Source of the DNA: Nitrospirillum amazonense
Lineage (GTDB): Bacteria; Pseudomonadota; Alphaproteobacteria; Azospirillales; Azospirillaceae
Direction: 5' to 3'
Length of the DNA stretch: 64,000 nt
Assembly (NCBI RefSeq): GCF_007828035.1
Contig: NZ_VITV01000011.1
Location: 1-64,000, forward strand
Shown: piece by piece, positions 43,513 to 53,050 of the stretch
Position numbering within the stretch: the first letter of the stretch is position 1
How the letters are laid out: each line of letters opens with the position of its first letter
Translations under genes and position numbers: made by a program
Notes under the pieces: model-generated
What the model was told of the DNA's origin: nothing
Seen by the model: only the letters and a program-made list of their open reading frames with translations
Databases searched by the model: none

Positions 43513-45405
43513 ATGACCTCTTCCGTCCTCAGCCGGGCCGCGGCCCTGGATGACCGCCTGGACCGGCACTGGCCCGTGGCCGACACCCTGCTGCGGCGCC
43601 TGTATGGGGGCACCCCCGGACCGGACCACTGGCCGAACCGCTGGCTGGACCGCTGGCTGGACCACTGGCTGGGCCAGGTGCGTGAGGCCGTCACCCGGGC
43701 GGCGAGGAACCGGCCGCAGGCCCTGGCCGACCTGGACACGCGGCGTCAGGCGGAGCCGGACTGGTTCCAGCGACCGGACCAGCTGGGCTATTGCTTCTAT
43801 GTCGACCGCTTCGCCGGCACGCTCGCCGGGGTGCGGCGGCGGCTGGATTATCTGGCGGAACTGGGTGTGACCTACCTGCACCCCCTGCCGCTGCTGGCCA
43901 CGCAGTCCGGCGACAATGACGGCGGCTTCGCCGTGGCCGACTATCGTTCGGTGGAACCCCGCCTGGGCACGGCGGAGGATTTGAGGGCGCTGGCGGAGGA
44001 TGCCCACCAGGCCGGCATGGCCCTGTGCCTGGACGTGGTGTGCAACCATACCGCCCGCGACCATGCCTGGGCCCAAGCAGCACTGGTGGGCGACCCGACC
44101 TATCGCGCCTATTACCACGTGCTGGACAGCGCGGACGAGGTCGCCGCCTATGAGGCCACGCTGGGCCAGGTCTTCCCCAAGACGGCGCCGGGCAATTTCA
44201 CCCCCGAGCCGTCGCTGGCCCGCGATGGCGGCGGCGCCTGGGTGTGGACCACCTTCTACCCCTATCAATGGGACCTGAATTACGCCAACCCGGCCGTGTT
44301 CCTGGAAATGCTGGAGGTGCTGCTGCACCTGGCCAACCAGGGCGTCGATGTCTTCCGCCTGGACAGCACGCCCTTCCTGTGGAAGGCGCCGGGCACGTCC
44401 TGCCGGGGGTTGCCCCAAACCCATTGGATCGTGCAGGCCTGGCGGGCGCTGCTGGCCATCGCGGCGCCCGGCGTGCTGCTGAAGGGCGAGGCCATCGTCG
44501 ACCCGGACGACGTGGTGTCCTTCTTCGGCCGGGATGAGGCCACTGGGCAGCCGGCCGCCAACGAATGCCACCTGGCCTACAACAACGGCATGATGACGGC
44601 CCTGTGGCTGGCCCAGGCGACCGGCGACGCGACCCCCGCCCATGCCCTGCTGGACCGGCTGGCTGGGCGTCCGCGGCAGGCGGCCTGGATCACCTATGTC
44701 CGCTGCCATGACGACATCATCTGGGACGCGCTGGCCGCCCTGATCCCGCAAGAGACGCTGCATCGGGTTTCCGCCTTCTACGCCGGCGCCACGGCCGGCA
44801 GCTACGCCCTGGGCGCCGCCTTCCAGGCGGATGGCGGCGGCGCACCCAGCACCAACGGCATGGCGGCCTCACTGGTGGGCCTGCGGCCGGAAGGGCACCC
44901 CGGCGAAGCGGACACGGATGCCGCCCTGGCGCGCCTGCTGCAGCTGTACCAGGTCACCCTGGCGCTGGATGGCCTGCCGGTGCTGTACATGGGGGATGAG
45001 GTCGCGCTGACCAACGCCCCGGTGGCTAGCGTCCCCGCCGGGGAAGGCCGCTGGCTGCACCGGCCGCACATGGACTGGGACCGGGCCGCCCAGCGTGGCG
45101 GCGGCACCGCCGCAGGCATGTTCCGCGCGGCCCTGCGCCGGCTGATCCAGGTACGCGCCGGCTTGCCCGCCTTGCATGGCGCGGAACCGGCCCGCCCCCT
45201 GGCCGGCTTGCCCGGCGGGGTGCTGGGTTTCCAGCGCACCGGGTCCCGCCCGCTGCTATGCCTGGCCAACCTGATGGGCGAGACGGTCACGGTATCGCTG
45301 CCCACCGGGTTCGCCGGGCGGGACGTGGTAGCGGAAGAGGACGTCGACCCGGCGGCCCTGCCCCTTGGCCCCTGGCAGACACGCTGGATCGAGGTCCGGT
45401 CATGA
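43513..45405 (+). CDS. Amylosucrase / sucrose hydrolase (GH13_4)
   Basis: This 630-residue GH13 enzyme has the amylosucrase N-terminal helical domain with YCFYVDRFAGTLAGVRRRLD, then LHPLPLL and NDGGFAVADYR. The catalytic residues are visible: Asp284 nucleophile in VDVFRLDSTPFLWK, Glu326 acid/base in LLKGEAIVDPDD, and His399-Asp400 in VRCHDDIIWD. Length equals that of Neisseria amylosucrase (636). It splits sucrose into fructose plus either glucan or glucose; which product dominates cannot be told, since Xanthomonas relatives are hydrolases. No signal peptide, so cytoplasmic. Its stop overlaps the next start (ATGA). Confidence 0.92.
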   Translation: MTSSVLSRAAALDDRLDRHWPVADTLLRRLYGGTPGPDHWPNRWLDRWLDHWLGQVREAVTRAARNRPQALADLDTRRQAEPDWFQRPDQLGYCFYVDRFAGTLAGVRRRLDYLAELGVTYLHPLPLLATQSGDNDGGFAVADYRSVEPRLGTAEDLRALAEDAHQAGMALCLDVVCNHTARDHAWAQAALVGDPTYRAYYHVLDSADEVAAYEATLGQVFPKTAPGNFTPEPSLARDGGGAWVWTTFYPYQWDLNYANPAVFLEMLEVLLHLANQGVDVFRLDSTPFLWKAPGTSCRGLPQTHWIVQAWRALLAIAAPGVLLKGEAIVDPDDVVSFFGRDEATGQPAANECHLAYNNGMMTALWLAQATGDATPAHALLDRLAGRPRQAAWITYVRCHDDIIWDALAALIPQETLHRVSAFYAGATAGSYALGAAFQADGGGAPSTNGMAASLVGLRPEGHPGEADTDAALARLLQLYQVTLALDGLPVLYMGDEVALTNAPVASVPAGEGRWLHRPHMDWDRAAQRGGGTAAGMFRAALRRLIQVRAGLPALHGAEPARPLAGLPGGVLGFQRTGSRPLLCLANLMGETVTVSLPTGFAGRDVVAEEDVDPAALPLGPWQTRWIEVRS

Positions 45406-46319
45406 GGCGCGTCGGGGCGGTGGAACTGGGCGGCACCAAGGCCGTCGTGGGCGCGGCCGTCATGGAAGGGACAGGGCGGCCTCAGTCCATCGAGACCGTC
45501 CGCATCCCCACCACCACGCCGGAGGAGACGCTGGCGCGCTGTGCCGAGACATTGCGCGAGCTGGGCGGGCGCATGGGCGGCCTGGACGCCGTGGGTGTCG
45601 CCAGCTTCGGGCCCCTGCAACTGGATCCCCGCCGCCCGGACTACGGCAGCATTACCCGCACGCCTAAGCCGGGGTGGTCCGGCGCGCCGGTACGTGATCG
45701 TTTTGCCAATGCCCTGGGTGTCCCCGTCGCCATCGACACCGACGTCAACGGCGCCGCCCTGGGCGAAGGCCGCTGGGGCGCGGCGCAGGGCCTGGACAGC
45801 CATGTCTACGTCACCGTGGGTACGGGCATCGGCGTGGGCGTAGTGGTGGGCAGGCGTCCTCAGCACGGCCTGGTGCATCCCGAGGGCGGCCACCTGCTGG
45901 TGCGGCGCGACCCGGCCCGCGACCCCTATGCTGGCCATTGCCCCTATCACGGCGATTGCCTGGAGGGCCTGGCCTGCGGCCCCGCCATCGAGGCGCGCGT
46001 GGGCCGGCCGGCCACGGACCTGGCCGACGACCACCCCGTCTGGGACCTGGTGGGCGACTATCTGGGGCAGATGGCGGCCAACCTGCTCTTCGCCCTGTCG
46101 CCCCAACGCATCGTCATCGGCGGCGGCGTGGGTGGACGTCCCGGCCTGTTGGACCGCGTCCGCCACCATGCCGAACGCCACATCGGCGGCTACATCGACC
46201 ACCCGGCCATGGCCGAGGGCTTGGCCGGCTTCATCGTGGCGCCGGGCCTGGGTGGAGAAGCGGGCCTGGCCGGCGCCTTGGCCCTCGGGTGGACGCGCCT
46301 TGAAACCGTTTCCGCCTGA
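45402..46319 (+). CDS. ROK-family fructokinase, copy 2
   Basis: This 305-residue kinase has the same motifs as copy 1: VGAVELGGTKAVVG, TDVNGAALGEGRWG, TGIGVGVVVG and GHCPYHGDCLEG. It starts in an ATGA overlap with the amylosucrase stop, so it is translationally coupled and is the natural kinase for the released fructose. The DNA is nearly identical to copy 1 across the whole gene, with long unbroken matches (for example, the stretch encoding VMEGTGRPQSIETVRIPTTT). The differences include Gly to Ala at LGRCIETL/LARCAETL and a different C-terminus (GWTRLETVSA). Confidence 0.92.
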   Translation: MRRVGAVELGGTKAVVGAAVMEGTGRPQSIETVRIPTTTPEETLARCAETLRELGGRMGGLDAVGVASFGPLQLDPRRPDYGSITRTPKPGWSGAPVRDRFANALGVPVAIDTDVNGAALGEGRWGAAQGLDSHVYVTVGTGIGVGVVVGRRPQHGLVHPEGGHLLVRRDPARDPYAGHCPYHGDCLEGLACGPAIEARVGRPATDLADDHPVWDLVGDYLGQMAANLLFALSPQRIVIGGGVGGRPGLLDRVRHHAERHIGGYIDHPAMAEGLAGFIVAPGLGGEAGLAGALALGWTRLETVSA

Positions 46320-46539
46320 GTCGCTCCCCTATCACCACTCACCAATCGGCTGTCGGAATAAGCAAGCTACCATCGTAATCACGCACCTCGAATGGTCATG
46401 CCAATAGGTGGAGCCATCCTACCCTGAACGGGATGGATGCGACCATTGCACCGCACCAAAAAGTTATAAAATTTCACCGATTGTGTTGCATTCTTGCGAC
46501 GTTCGTTTTGGACATCAACAAGAGAGCAACAAAACAGGA

Positions 46540-46590
46540 TTGACCCTGACCGTTTGGTCAACCTCCCATTGATGTCATAACAGGCATCAA
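46540..46590 (+). promoter_or_regulatory. Two consecutive small hairpins in the leader of the third TBDT gene
   Basis: TTGACC (46540-46545) pairs with GGTCAA (46556-46561); TTGATG (46569-46574) pairs with CATCAA (46585-46590). They end 17 nt before ATG 46608. The remaining part of 46320-46607 is AT-rich, with a probable promoter around 46460-46490, and no gene. Confidence 0.4.
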
Positions 46591-46607
46591 GAACAACGGG
46601 GGCAACT

Positions 46608-49600
46608 ATGGGTCGGTCTACCCAATCGTCGCACTTCTGCCAAAAAATCAACCACTTGCGCCTATCCCTGATGGTTGGCGCCGCCATCGGCACCATGGGA
46701 ACGGCCGCCAGCGCCTGGGCTCAGCAGGCTGGGGACGCAACTCCTGCGCCGGCGCAGGTGGCGCAAGCCGCTCAGCAGCCGGCCGACACCGCCGCCACCG
46801 GCACGCAGCAGACGACCTCCCTCAACGAAATCGTCATCACCGGCTCACGCATCAAGCGCGCCAACTTCGACACCATGCAGCCGGCCGAGGTCATGGGCGC
46901 GGATGAGATCGCGAAGCGTGGCTTTACCAACCTGGGCCAAGCGCTGCAAGAGCTGCCGGCGTTCGGTGTCCCGGGCAATAGTCCCGTGGGCAGCCAGGGT
47001 TCCTTTGGCGCCGGCCAGACCTTCGCCGACCTGTACAATTTGGGCTCCCAGCGCACCTTGACGCTGGTGAACGGCCGCCGTTTCGTGTCGTCCGCCAGTT
47101 CGTCCATTTTCGGCGCCGTCGCTGGCAGCCCGGTCGATCTGTCGGCCATCCCCACGGCCCTGGTTGACCGCACTGAAGTGGTGGCGGTGGGCGGCGCGCC
47201 CATCTACGGCTCCGACGCCATCGCCGGCACCGTCAACATCATCCTGAAGAAGGATTACCAGGGCGCCGATGTCAGCGTGTCCAGCGGCCTGTCGGAATAT
47301 GGCGACGCTGCCGACTACAACGCCTCGGCGGTGCTGGGCCGGAACTTCAACAACGGCCGCGGCAACATCACTGTCGCCGTCCAGTACGATAAGCAGAATG
47401 GCCTGACGGACGAAGACCGCAAGGGCACCATTGGCGGCGCCAGTAAATTCTTCGGCAGCGCTACCAAAGGCCAGACCTTCACACAGCAGCTCTATTCCGG
47501 CGGCCGGCATTACAATATCTTTACCAACACTGGCATGCCCATGGTGGACGATGGCATACCCATTTCCCGGGGCCAAGCCGCGTCTGCCATCACCAATAGC
47601 GCCGGCCAGGCCCTGTACTTCGGCCCCGACGGCCAGTTGACGCCGTTCATCAATGGCCAACTGACAGGCAACGCCATCTATCAAGCCGGCGGCAGCGGCT
47701 TTCCCATTGCCGATTACGGTAACTTGCAGGTGGAAAGCAACAGGACCCAGGTCACGTTGCTCAGCCATTACGACCTGACTGATCATGTGCGTTTCAATAC
47801 AGAGCTGTGGTACGGCCACCTCCGTGCCGCCAACTTGCGCGACCAGCCCTATTACAATACCGCGCAATTCGGCAATGCAGGCGACCCCAACGGCAATCTC
47901 ATCCTGAGCACGGACAACCCCTATCTAAGCGCCGCCGACCGCCAAACCATCATCAACAATCTGGTGGCCGCAGACGCCGACCCCAGCACCTTCTATATGG
48001 CCCGCGCCAACACGGATCTCGCCACCGGCGCCTTTCGCACCACCACCAACGTCTATCGCGTCGTAGCGGGGCTGGAGGGCGACTTCTCGGCGCTTAACCG
48101 CACCTTCAACTGGGACGTGACAGGTACCTACGGCAAGTCGGAAACCTCGAACGAGGACCGGCAGGTGGTGACCCAGAACCTCTTCAACGCCATCAACGCA
48201 GTGCGGGATAGCAGCGGCAACATCGTCTGCGCCCCCGGCTACACCAACGCCGCCATCGCCACGCTGAGCGGCACCTGCGCGCCGTTGAACATCTTCGGTA
48301 TCAACCACGCCAGCAAGGCGGCAACGGACTACATCACCGCTATCGCCGACCCCAGCCAAGACAATGCCCAGTACGACGTGCTGGCCAACATCAGCGGCAG
48401 CATCGTCACTTTGCCCGCCGGCGACGCAAAGTTTTCGCTGGGCTATGAATACAGGCGCGAGACGACGGCCTTCGACCCCGGTGCGTTCTATTACGGACAG
48501 CCCAACGGCGACGGCACCCGCACCCAATTCGGCAACAGCATTCCCATCGACCCGGTGGCAGGCGAGTACCACACCAACGAAGGTTTCGGTGAGGTGAACA
48601 TCCCGGTGGTGGCGCCCAACATGGCAGTGCCGCTGGTTTACAGCTTGGAACTGCAGGGGGCGGCACGCTTCGTCGACAACAGCCAGACCGGCACCTTCTG
48701 GTCCTACAGCGGTGGCGGCACCTACCAGCCCATTCGCGATATCACCTTGCGCGGCAACTACACCCGCTCCTTCCGCGCCCCGGCAGTGACCGAGGCCTAT
48801 AGCCCCACTGGCCAGATTTACACTACCGCCGACGACCCCTGCGACCAACGCTACATTACCGGCGGCCCCAACCCGGCCAACCGCGCCGCAAACTGCGCCG
48901 CCGCCGGCATCACCCAGCCCTTCACGTCCGACATCGTCGACTTCACCAGCCCAGGCACCAGTTCCGGCAACCCACACCTGCAGAACGAAATCGCCGACAG
49001 CTGGACGGTGGGCACGGTGCTGCGCCCCCGTTACACCCCCGGGCTGACGCTATCCGCCGATTACATCAGCATCGACATCACCAATGAAATCGCACAACTG
49101 AGCGCCACCGACTTGCTGGACGCCTGCTATGACGGCGCCCCCGGCAATTCGTTCTGCGGCACCTTCGTGCGCGATGGAAGTGGGCAGGTAACCTCGGTAG
49201 CCGAGGGCTACTACAACGCCGCCATCGAAAGCTTCAAGGCCCTGCAGGCCGAACTGGACTATGCGTTCAACCTAGAGGACGTGGGCCTGCCAGCCAGCTA
49301 TGGTGCCATCGACTTCAGCGTCAATTACCTGCACACCTTCAGCCATTATTATAAGGTGGGTACTGGTGATAAGCAGTACACGGTAGGTGCGGTGGAAGAG
49401 CCCCGCAACAACTTTACCGCCAACATCAACTACAAGAATGGCGGGTTCGATTTCCTTTGGCAGACCCAATACTATAGTGAAACCCGCCTCAACGTGAACA
49501 CGCCGCTATCCAACTACCAGTACCCGGTCATGGATCCGTACGTGATGTACAATGCCTCGGCCGGCTACGAGTTCGAGGGCGGCTATCGCATACGCTTCCT

Positions 49601-49736
49601 GGTGGATAACGTGCTGAACTCCCACGTTCCCTTCCCACAGGCGGGCTATACGGGGGCGAGCGGCACGGCCCTTCCCCGCTACTACAGCGCCGTCCTGGGA
49701 CGGTACTATCGGCTGACGGCCGGCTACAAGTTCTGA
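46608..49736 (+). CDS. TonB-dependent receptor, oligosaccharide-type, stand-alone
   Basis: This 1042-residue receptor has a long N-terminal leader with hydrophobic core LSLMVGAAIGTMGTAASAWA, a Gln/Ala/Pro-rich linker, TonB-box SLNEIVITGSRIKRANFDT (about residues 71-89), plug motifs (ALQELPAFGVPGNSPVGSQG, LVNGRRFVSS, IPTALVDRTEVVAVGGAPIY) and a barrel ending YYRLTAGYKF. The SRIxRxNFDxxQPxxV motif is typical of the large Caulobacter/Xanthomonas carbohydrate TBDTs. It follows the sucrose locus by 288 bp and is not obviously in its operon. Its codon choice is somewhat less GC-biased than its neighbours. Substrate unknown. Confidence 0.9.
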   Translation: MGRSTQSSHFCQKINHLRLSLMVGAAIGTMGTAASAWAQQAGDATPAPAQVAQAAQQPADTAATGTQQTTSLNEIVITGSRIKRANFDTMQPAEVMGADEIAKRGFTNLGQALQELPAFGVPGNSPVGSQGSFGAGQTFADLYNLGSQRTLTLVNGRRFVSSASSSIFGAVAGSPVDLSAIPTALVDRTEVVAVGGAPIYGSDAIAGTVNIILKKDYQGADVSVSSGLSEYGDAADYNASAVLGRNFNNGRGNITVAVQYDKQNGLTDEDRKGTIGGASKFFGSATKGQTFTQQLYSGGRHYNIFTNTGMPMVDDGIPISRGQAASAITNSAGQALYFGPDGQLTPFINGQLTGNAIYQAGGSGFPIADYGNLQVESNRTQVTLLSHYDLTDHVRFNTELWYGHLRAANLRDQPYYNTAQFGNAGDPNGNLILSTDNPYLSAADRQTIINNLVAADADPSTFYMARANTDLATGAFRTTTNVYRVVAGLEGDFSALNRTFNWDVTGTYGKSETSNEDRQVVTQNLFNAINAVRDSSGNIVCAPGYTNAAIATLSGTCAPLNIFGINHASKAATDYITAIADPSQDNAQYDVLANISGSIVTLPAGDAKFSLGYEYRRETTAFDPGAFYYGQPNGDGTRTQFGNSIPIDPVAGEYHTNEGFGEVNIPVVAPNMAVPLVYSLELQGAARFVDNSQTGTFWSYSGGGTYQPIRDITLRGNYTRSFRAPAVTEAYSPTGQIYTTADDPCDQRYITGGPNPANRAANCAAAGITQPFTSDIVDFTSPGTSSGNPHLQNEIADSWTVGTVLRPRYTPGLTLSADYISIDITNEIAQLSATDLLDACYDGAPGNSFCGTFVRDGSGQVTSVAEGYYNAAIESFKALQAELDYAFNLEDVGLPASYGAIDFSVNYLHTFSHYYKVGTGDKQYTVGAVEEPRNNFTANINYKNGGFDFLWQTQYYSETRLNVNTPLSNYQYPVMDPYVMYNASAGYEFEGGYRIRFLVDNVLNSHVPFPQAGYTGASGTALPRYYSAVLGRYYRLTAGYKF

Positions 49737-49759
49737 TCCGCCGGCAGTTCGGAGTCGTG

Positions 49760-49802
49760 AAAAGGCCCGTCCCCAGTGTCCCGGGGGCGGGCCTTTTCTT
49801 TT
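49760..49802. terminator. Strong bidirectional-looking terminator after third TBDT
   Basis: AAAAGGCCCGTCCCC (49760-49774) pairs with GGGGGCGGGCCTTTT (49783-49797) with one G-U pair, over an 8-nt loop. The right side continues CTTTT. Both A and T runs are present, so it could act in both directions. Confidence 0.8.
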
Positions 49803-49972
49803 ATAGAATCGGATCGACGCAGCGCACACCCGGCCGAATCCACATCGGTGATCCGGTGCCGATGGCAGGCTTGACCCATCTCAGGGTAGACAAATCGAAG
49901 CCGGAATAGGATGCTGGCAACACATCATTCGGGTTGCCGACAAACACTCTTTACGCGCATAAAAGTAGCATC

Positions 49973-50515
49973 ATGACGCCCCGCCCCCTGTCCCCCCTGT
50001 CGGCTGTGCCGGCCGCCGCGCTGAGGTTCCTGGACCTCGGCCGGGCCCGGCGCATGCCGCGCGGATGGGCTTGGCTGGTGTTGGCGGCGGTGTTGCTGCG
50101 CGGGCTGATCCCTGTCGGCTACATGGTCAACACCGGTGGCGGGCCGGCACCCTTCATGCTTTGCCCCGGCGTGCATGACGTGCTGGTCCAGGTGATGGCC
50201 CCCCAGGATGCCCCGATGCCGCCCGCCTTCGTGGCGCACGCGCATCACCATCATCCCGATGCCGAGCCCGGCGGCCTGCTGATGCCATCGGGTCATGCCG
50301 GCCATCACGACCACCGGCCGGGCGGCGACCAGGACCATATGGGGCCCTGCGCCTTCGCCGCCCTCGCGGCGCTGGCCGTCCCGCTGCTGCTGCTGATCCT
50401 GGCGCTGCCCACGCGGCAGGCGCGGCAAAACTGGCGGCCCAGTACCCGGGCCCGCCATTTCACCTCGCGCCTGCCCGGCACGCCCGGCGCCCGCGCCCCG
50501 CCCCTGGCCGCCTGA
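49973..50515 (+). CDS. DUF2946-like His-rich membrane protein of the copper cluster
   Basis: This 180-residue protein has an N-terminal helix (AWLVLAAVLLRGLIPVGYMV), a loop with FMLCPGVHDV and metal-ligand clusters (AHAHHHHPD, HAGHHDH, QDHMGPC), and a second hydrophobic segment (AFAALAALAVPLLLLILAL). This layout is that of DUF2946 proteins, commonly found directly before copper-linked TBDT genes. A longer reading from TTG 49934 is possible but ATG 49973 is more likely. It heads the cluster with TBDT, CopC and CopD; a metal-handling role is inferred from the His clusters. Confidence 0.75.
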   Translation: MTPRPLSPLSAVPAAALRFLDLGRARRMPRGWAWLVLAAVLLRGLIPVGYMVNTGGGPAPFMLCPGVHDVLVQVMAPQDAPMPPAFVAHAHHHHPDAEPGGLLMPSGHAGHHDHRPGGDQDHMGPCAFAALAALAVPLLLLILALPTRQARQNWRPSTRARHFTSRLPGTPGARAPPLAA

Positions 50516-50691
50516 GCCCGGGGGCCCCCCGCGTTCCAGCGGCCTTCCCACCCCCAGGCATCCCCGACATCGATCGCCGTCCGGCCCCTTTCCGGGGCCG
50601 GCGACGGCACCCCTGTCCTGAACGGCCGTGTCCCGCGCCGCCCGGCACCGTCCCGGGCCGCCGCCGGCCGTCCCCCGAAGGGATTGCCTTC

Positions 50692-53004
50692 ATGGTATGC
50701 CTATCCCGGCGCCCGTCGCGCCGCCCGCTCACCGCCGCCATCGCCTTGGGCGTCGGCCTGCTGGGCATGGTTCCGTCCACCTCGTCCCTGGCCGCCCCGG
50801 CGCCGGATGTCGATTCCGACCTTGACCTTGCCACCAACCCCATCGTCATCACCGCCGACCGGCCGGCACTGGAGAAATACGCCGCCCCCCAGACCAGCGT
50901 CGGCGTCACCGGCGCCACGGTCATGGAAACGCAGAACGTCCTGGACAGCGAGGACGCGCTGAAATACCTGCCCAGCCTGTTCCTGCGGAAGCGTAACAAC
51001 GGCGACACCCAGGCCGTCCTGGCCACCCGCACCTGGGGCGTCAACTCCAGCGCCCGCACCCTGGTCTATGCCGACGACGTGCTGATCTCGGCCCTGATCG
51101 CCAACAACAACACCATCGGCGCCCCGCGCTGGGGCCTGGTGGCGCCGGAGGAGATCGCGCGGGTCGATGTGCTGTACGGCCCTTACTCCGCCGCCTATGC
51201 CGGCAATTCCATGGGCGGGGTGGTGCAGATCACCACCCGCACGCCGGAGAAACTGGAGGCTGATGCCCGCCAGTCGGAAGCGGTGCAGAGCTTCGGCCTG
51301 TACGGCACGCACAAGGACCTGGTGACCTCGCAGACCAGCGCCCATATCGGCGACCGCATGGGGCGGTTCACCTGGTCGCTCAGCGCCAACTACCAGAACA
51401 GCGACAGCCAGCCGCTGAGCTTCGTCACCAACGGCAAGGTGCCCACCGGCACCAGCGGCACCTTCCTGGCGCTAAACAAGACCGGGGCCGTGGCCGACGT
51501 CGTGGGTGCCAGCGGCCTGCTGCACACCCAGATGGCCAACGCCAAGCTGAAGCTGGGGTATGACCTGTCGCCGGTCTGGCGCCTGAACTACACGCTAGGG
51601 TATTGGCAGAACGACGCCACGTCGGACGTGCAGACCTATTTGCGCGACAGCGCCGGCGCCGCCACCTTCGCCGGCCTGTCCGGTTTCGCCAGCGGCAAGT
51701 ACAGCCTGTGGCAGAGCCATCTGGCGCAGAGCGTCACCCTGCGCAGCGACAGCAAGGGGCCCTGGGATGCGGAGGTGACGGTCAGCCATTATCAGATGCT
51801 GGACGACATCCAGCGCACCCCCACCGGGGTGAGCGCCAATGGCACCAACTTCAGCGCCGCCGGTCGCATCGCCCGCATGGACGGCACCAACTGGACCAAC
51901 GTGGACGCCAAGGCGCTGTGGCGCACCACGCCGTCCAATACCGTCAGCGCCGGCCTGCACGCCGACCAGTATGAGCTGGTCAACCCCACCTACAACACCG
52001 CCACCTGGCAGGGCGGCAGCGACCAGGGCCAAAGCCTGTACAGCAGCGGCCGGGGCAAGACCCAGACCCTGGCCCTGTGGGCGCAGGACGAATGGACCTT
52101 CCTGCCCGACTGGACCGTCACCTTGGGCGGCCGGCTGGAGCGCTGGCAGGCCTTCGACGGCTATAACTACAGCGGCGGCAAGGGGGTGGAGCAGCCGGAC
52201 ACGGAAAGGGGCGCCTTCTCACCCAAGGCGACCCTGACCTGGACGCCCGACACCGACTGGCACGTCACCGCGTCGTTCGGGGAGGCCTACCGCTTTCCCA
52301 CGGTCAGCGAGCTATACCAGCTGGTGCAGACCGGCACGACCTACACGGCACCCAACGCCAACCTGAAGCCGGAGCGGGTGTTGAGCGGCGAGCTGGCGGT
52401 GGAACGTGCCTTCACCGATGGGCCCCTCGCGGGCGGGCGGGTGCGCCTGTCGTTGTTCCAGGAGAACACCCGGGACGCGCTGATCGCGCAGACGGCCTTC
52501 CTGACAGGGTCCACGCCGGTCAGCTACACCGTGAACGTGGATGAGGTGCGCAACCGCGGCGTCGAGCTGGCCGCCAGCCAGCAGGACGTGCTGGTCAAGG
52601 GGCTGGAGCTGTCGGGCAGCGTCACCTATGTCGACAGCACCATCCTGTCCGACCCCAACTTCGCCAGCAGCGCCGGCACCACGGCCACGGGCAAGCATGT
52701 GCCCTACGTCCCGGACTGGCGCGTCACGCTGGCGGCGACATACCGGCCGGACGAGCAATGGGCCTTCACCGTTGCCGGCCGCTATAGTGGTAAGCAGTAT
52801 TCGACCCTGGACAACACCGACAGCGTGGCCAAGGTATTCGGCGCCTTCGACAGCTTCCTGGTCGCCGATGTCCACATCAACTACAAGGTGCTGGACAATT
52901 TGACGCTGGACCTGGGCGTCGACAATCTCAATGATGAGAAGTACTTCCTGTACCACCCCTTCCCGGGGCGGACTTTCTTCGGCGGCCTGAAAGTGTCGCT
53001 CTGA
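50692..53004 (+). CDS. TonB-dependent receptor of the copper cluster
   Basis: This 770-residue receptor has an N-terminal hydrophobic signal (TAAIALGVGLLGMVPSTSS), TonB-box NPIVITADRPALEK (about residues 48-61), plug motifs (DALKYLPSLFLRKRNNGDTQ and ARVDVLYGPYSAAYAGNSMG, then VVQITTRTPEK) and a barrel ending GRTFFGGLKVSL. LKPERVLSGELAVER is the usual late-barrel motif. Between a DUF2946-like gene and copC-copD, it is probably a copper or metallophore receptor (OprC-like in role). Six-member spacing is tight downstream: copC starts 46 bp later. Confidence 0.88.
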   Translation: MVCLSRRPSRRPLTAAIALGVGLLGMVPSTSSLAAPAPDVDSDLDLATNPIVITADRPALEKYAAPQTSVGVTGATVMETQNVLDSEDALKYLPSLFLRKRNNGDTQAVLATRTWGVNSSARTLVYADDVLISALIANNNTIGAPRWGLVAPEEIARVDVLYGPYSAAYAGNSMGGVVQITTRTPEKLEADARQSEAVQSFGLYGTHKDLVTSQTSAHIGDRMGRFTWSLSANYQNSDSQPLSFVTNGKVPTGTSGTFLALNKTGAVADVVGASGLLHTQMANAKLKLGYDLSPVWRLNYTLGYWQNDATSDVQTYLRDSAGAATFAGLSGFASGKYSLWQSHLAQSVTLRSDSKGPWDAEVTVSHYQMLDDIQRTPTGVSANGTNFSAAGRIARMDGTNWTNVDAKALWRTTPSNTVSAGLHADQYELVNPTYNTATWQGGSDQGQSLYSSGRGKTQTLALWAQDEWTFLPDWTVTLGGRLERWQAFDGYNYSGGKGVEQPDTERGAFSPKATLTWTPDTDWHVTASFGEAYRFPTVSELYQLVQTGTTYTAPNANLKPERVLSGELAVERAFTDGPLAGGRVRLSLFQENTRDALIAQTAFLTGSTPVSYTVNVDEVRNRGVELAASQQDVLVKGLELSGSVTYVDSTILSDPNFASSAGTTATGKHVPYVPDWRVTLAATYRPDEQWAFTVAGRYSGKQYSTLDNTDSVAKVFGAFDSFLVADVHINYKVLDNLTLDLGVDNLNDEKYFLYHPFPGRTFFGGLKVSL

Positions 53005-53050
53005 CGCCCGGTCACGTCACCCGTTTCCCCTTCATCTCAAGGATACGCCC

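Noticed and set aside
42517-44763. 748-codon minus-strand frame across TBDT end and amylosucrase
   Set aside because: It also crosses a strong terminator; antisense shadow.
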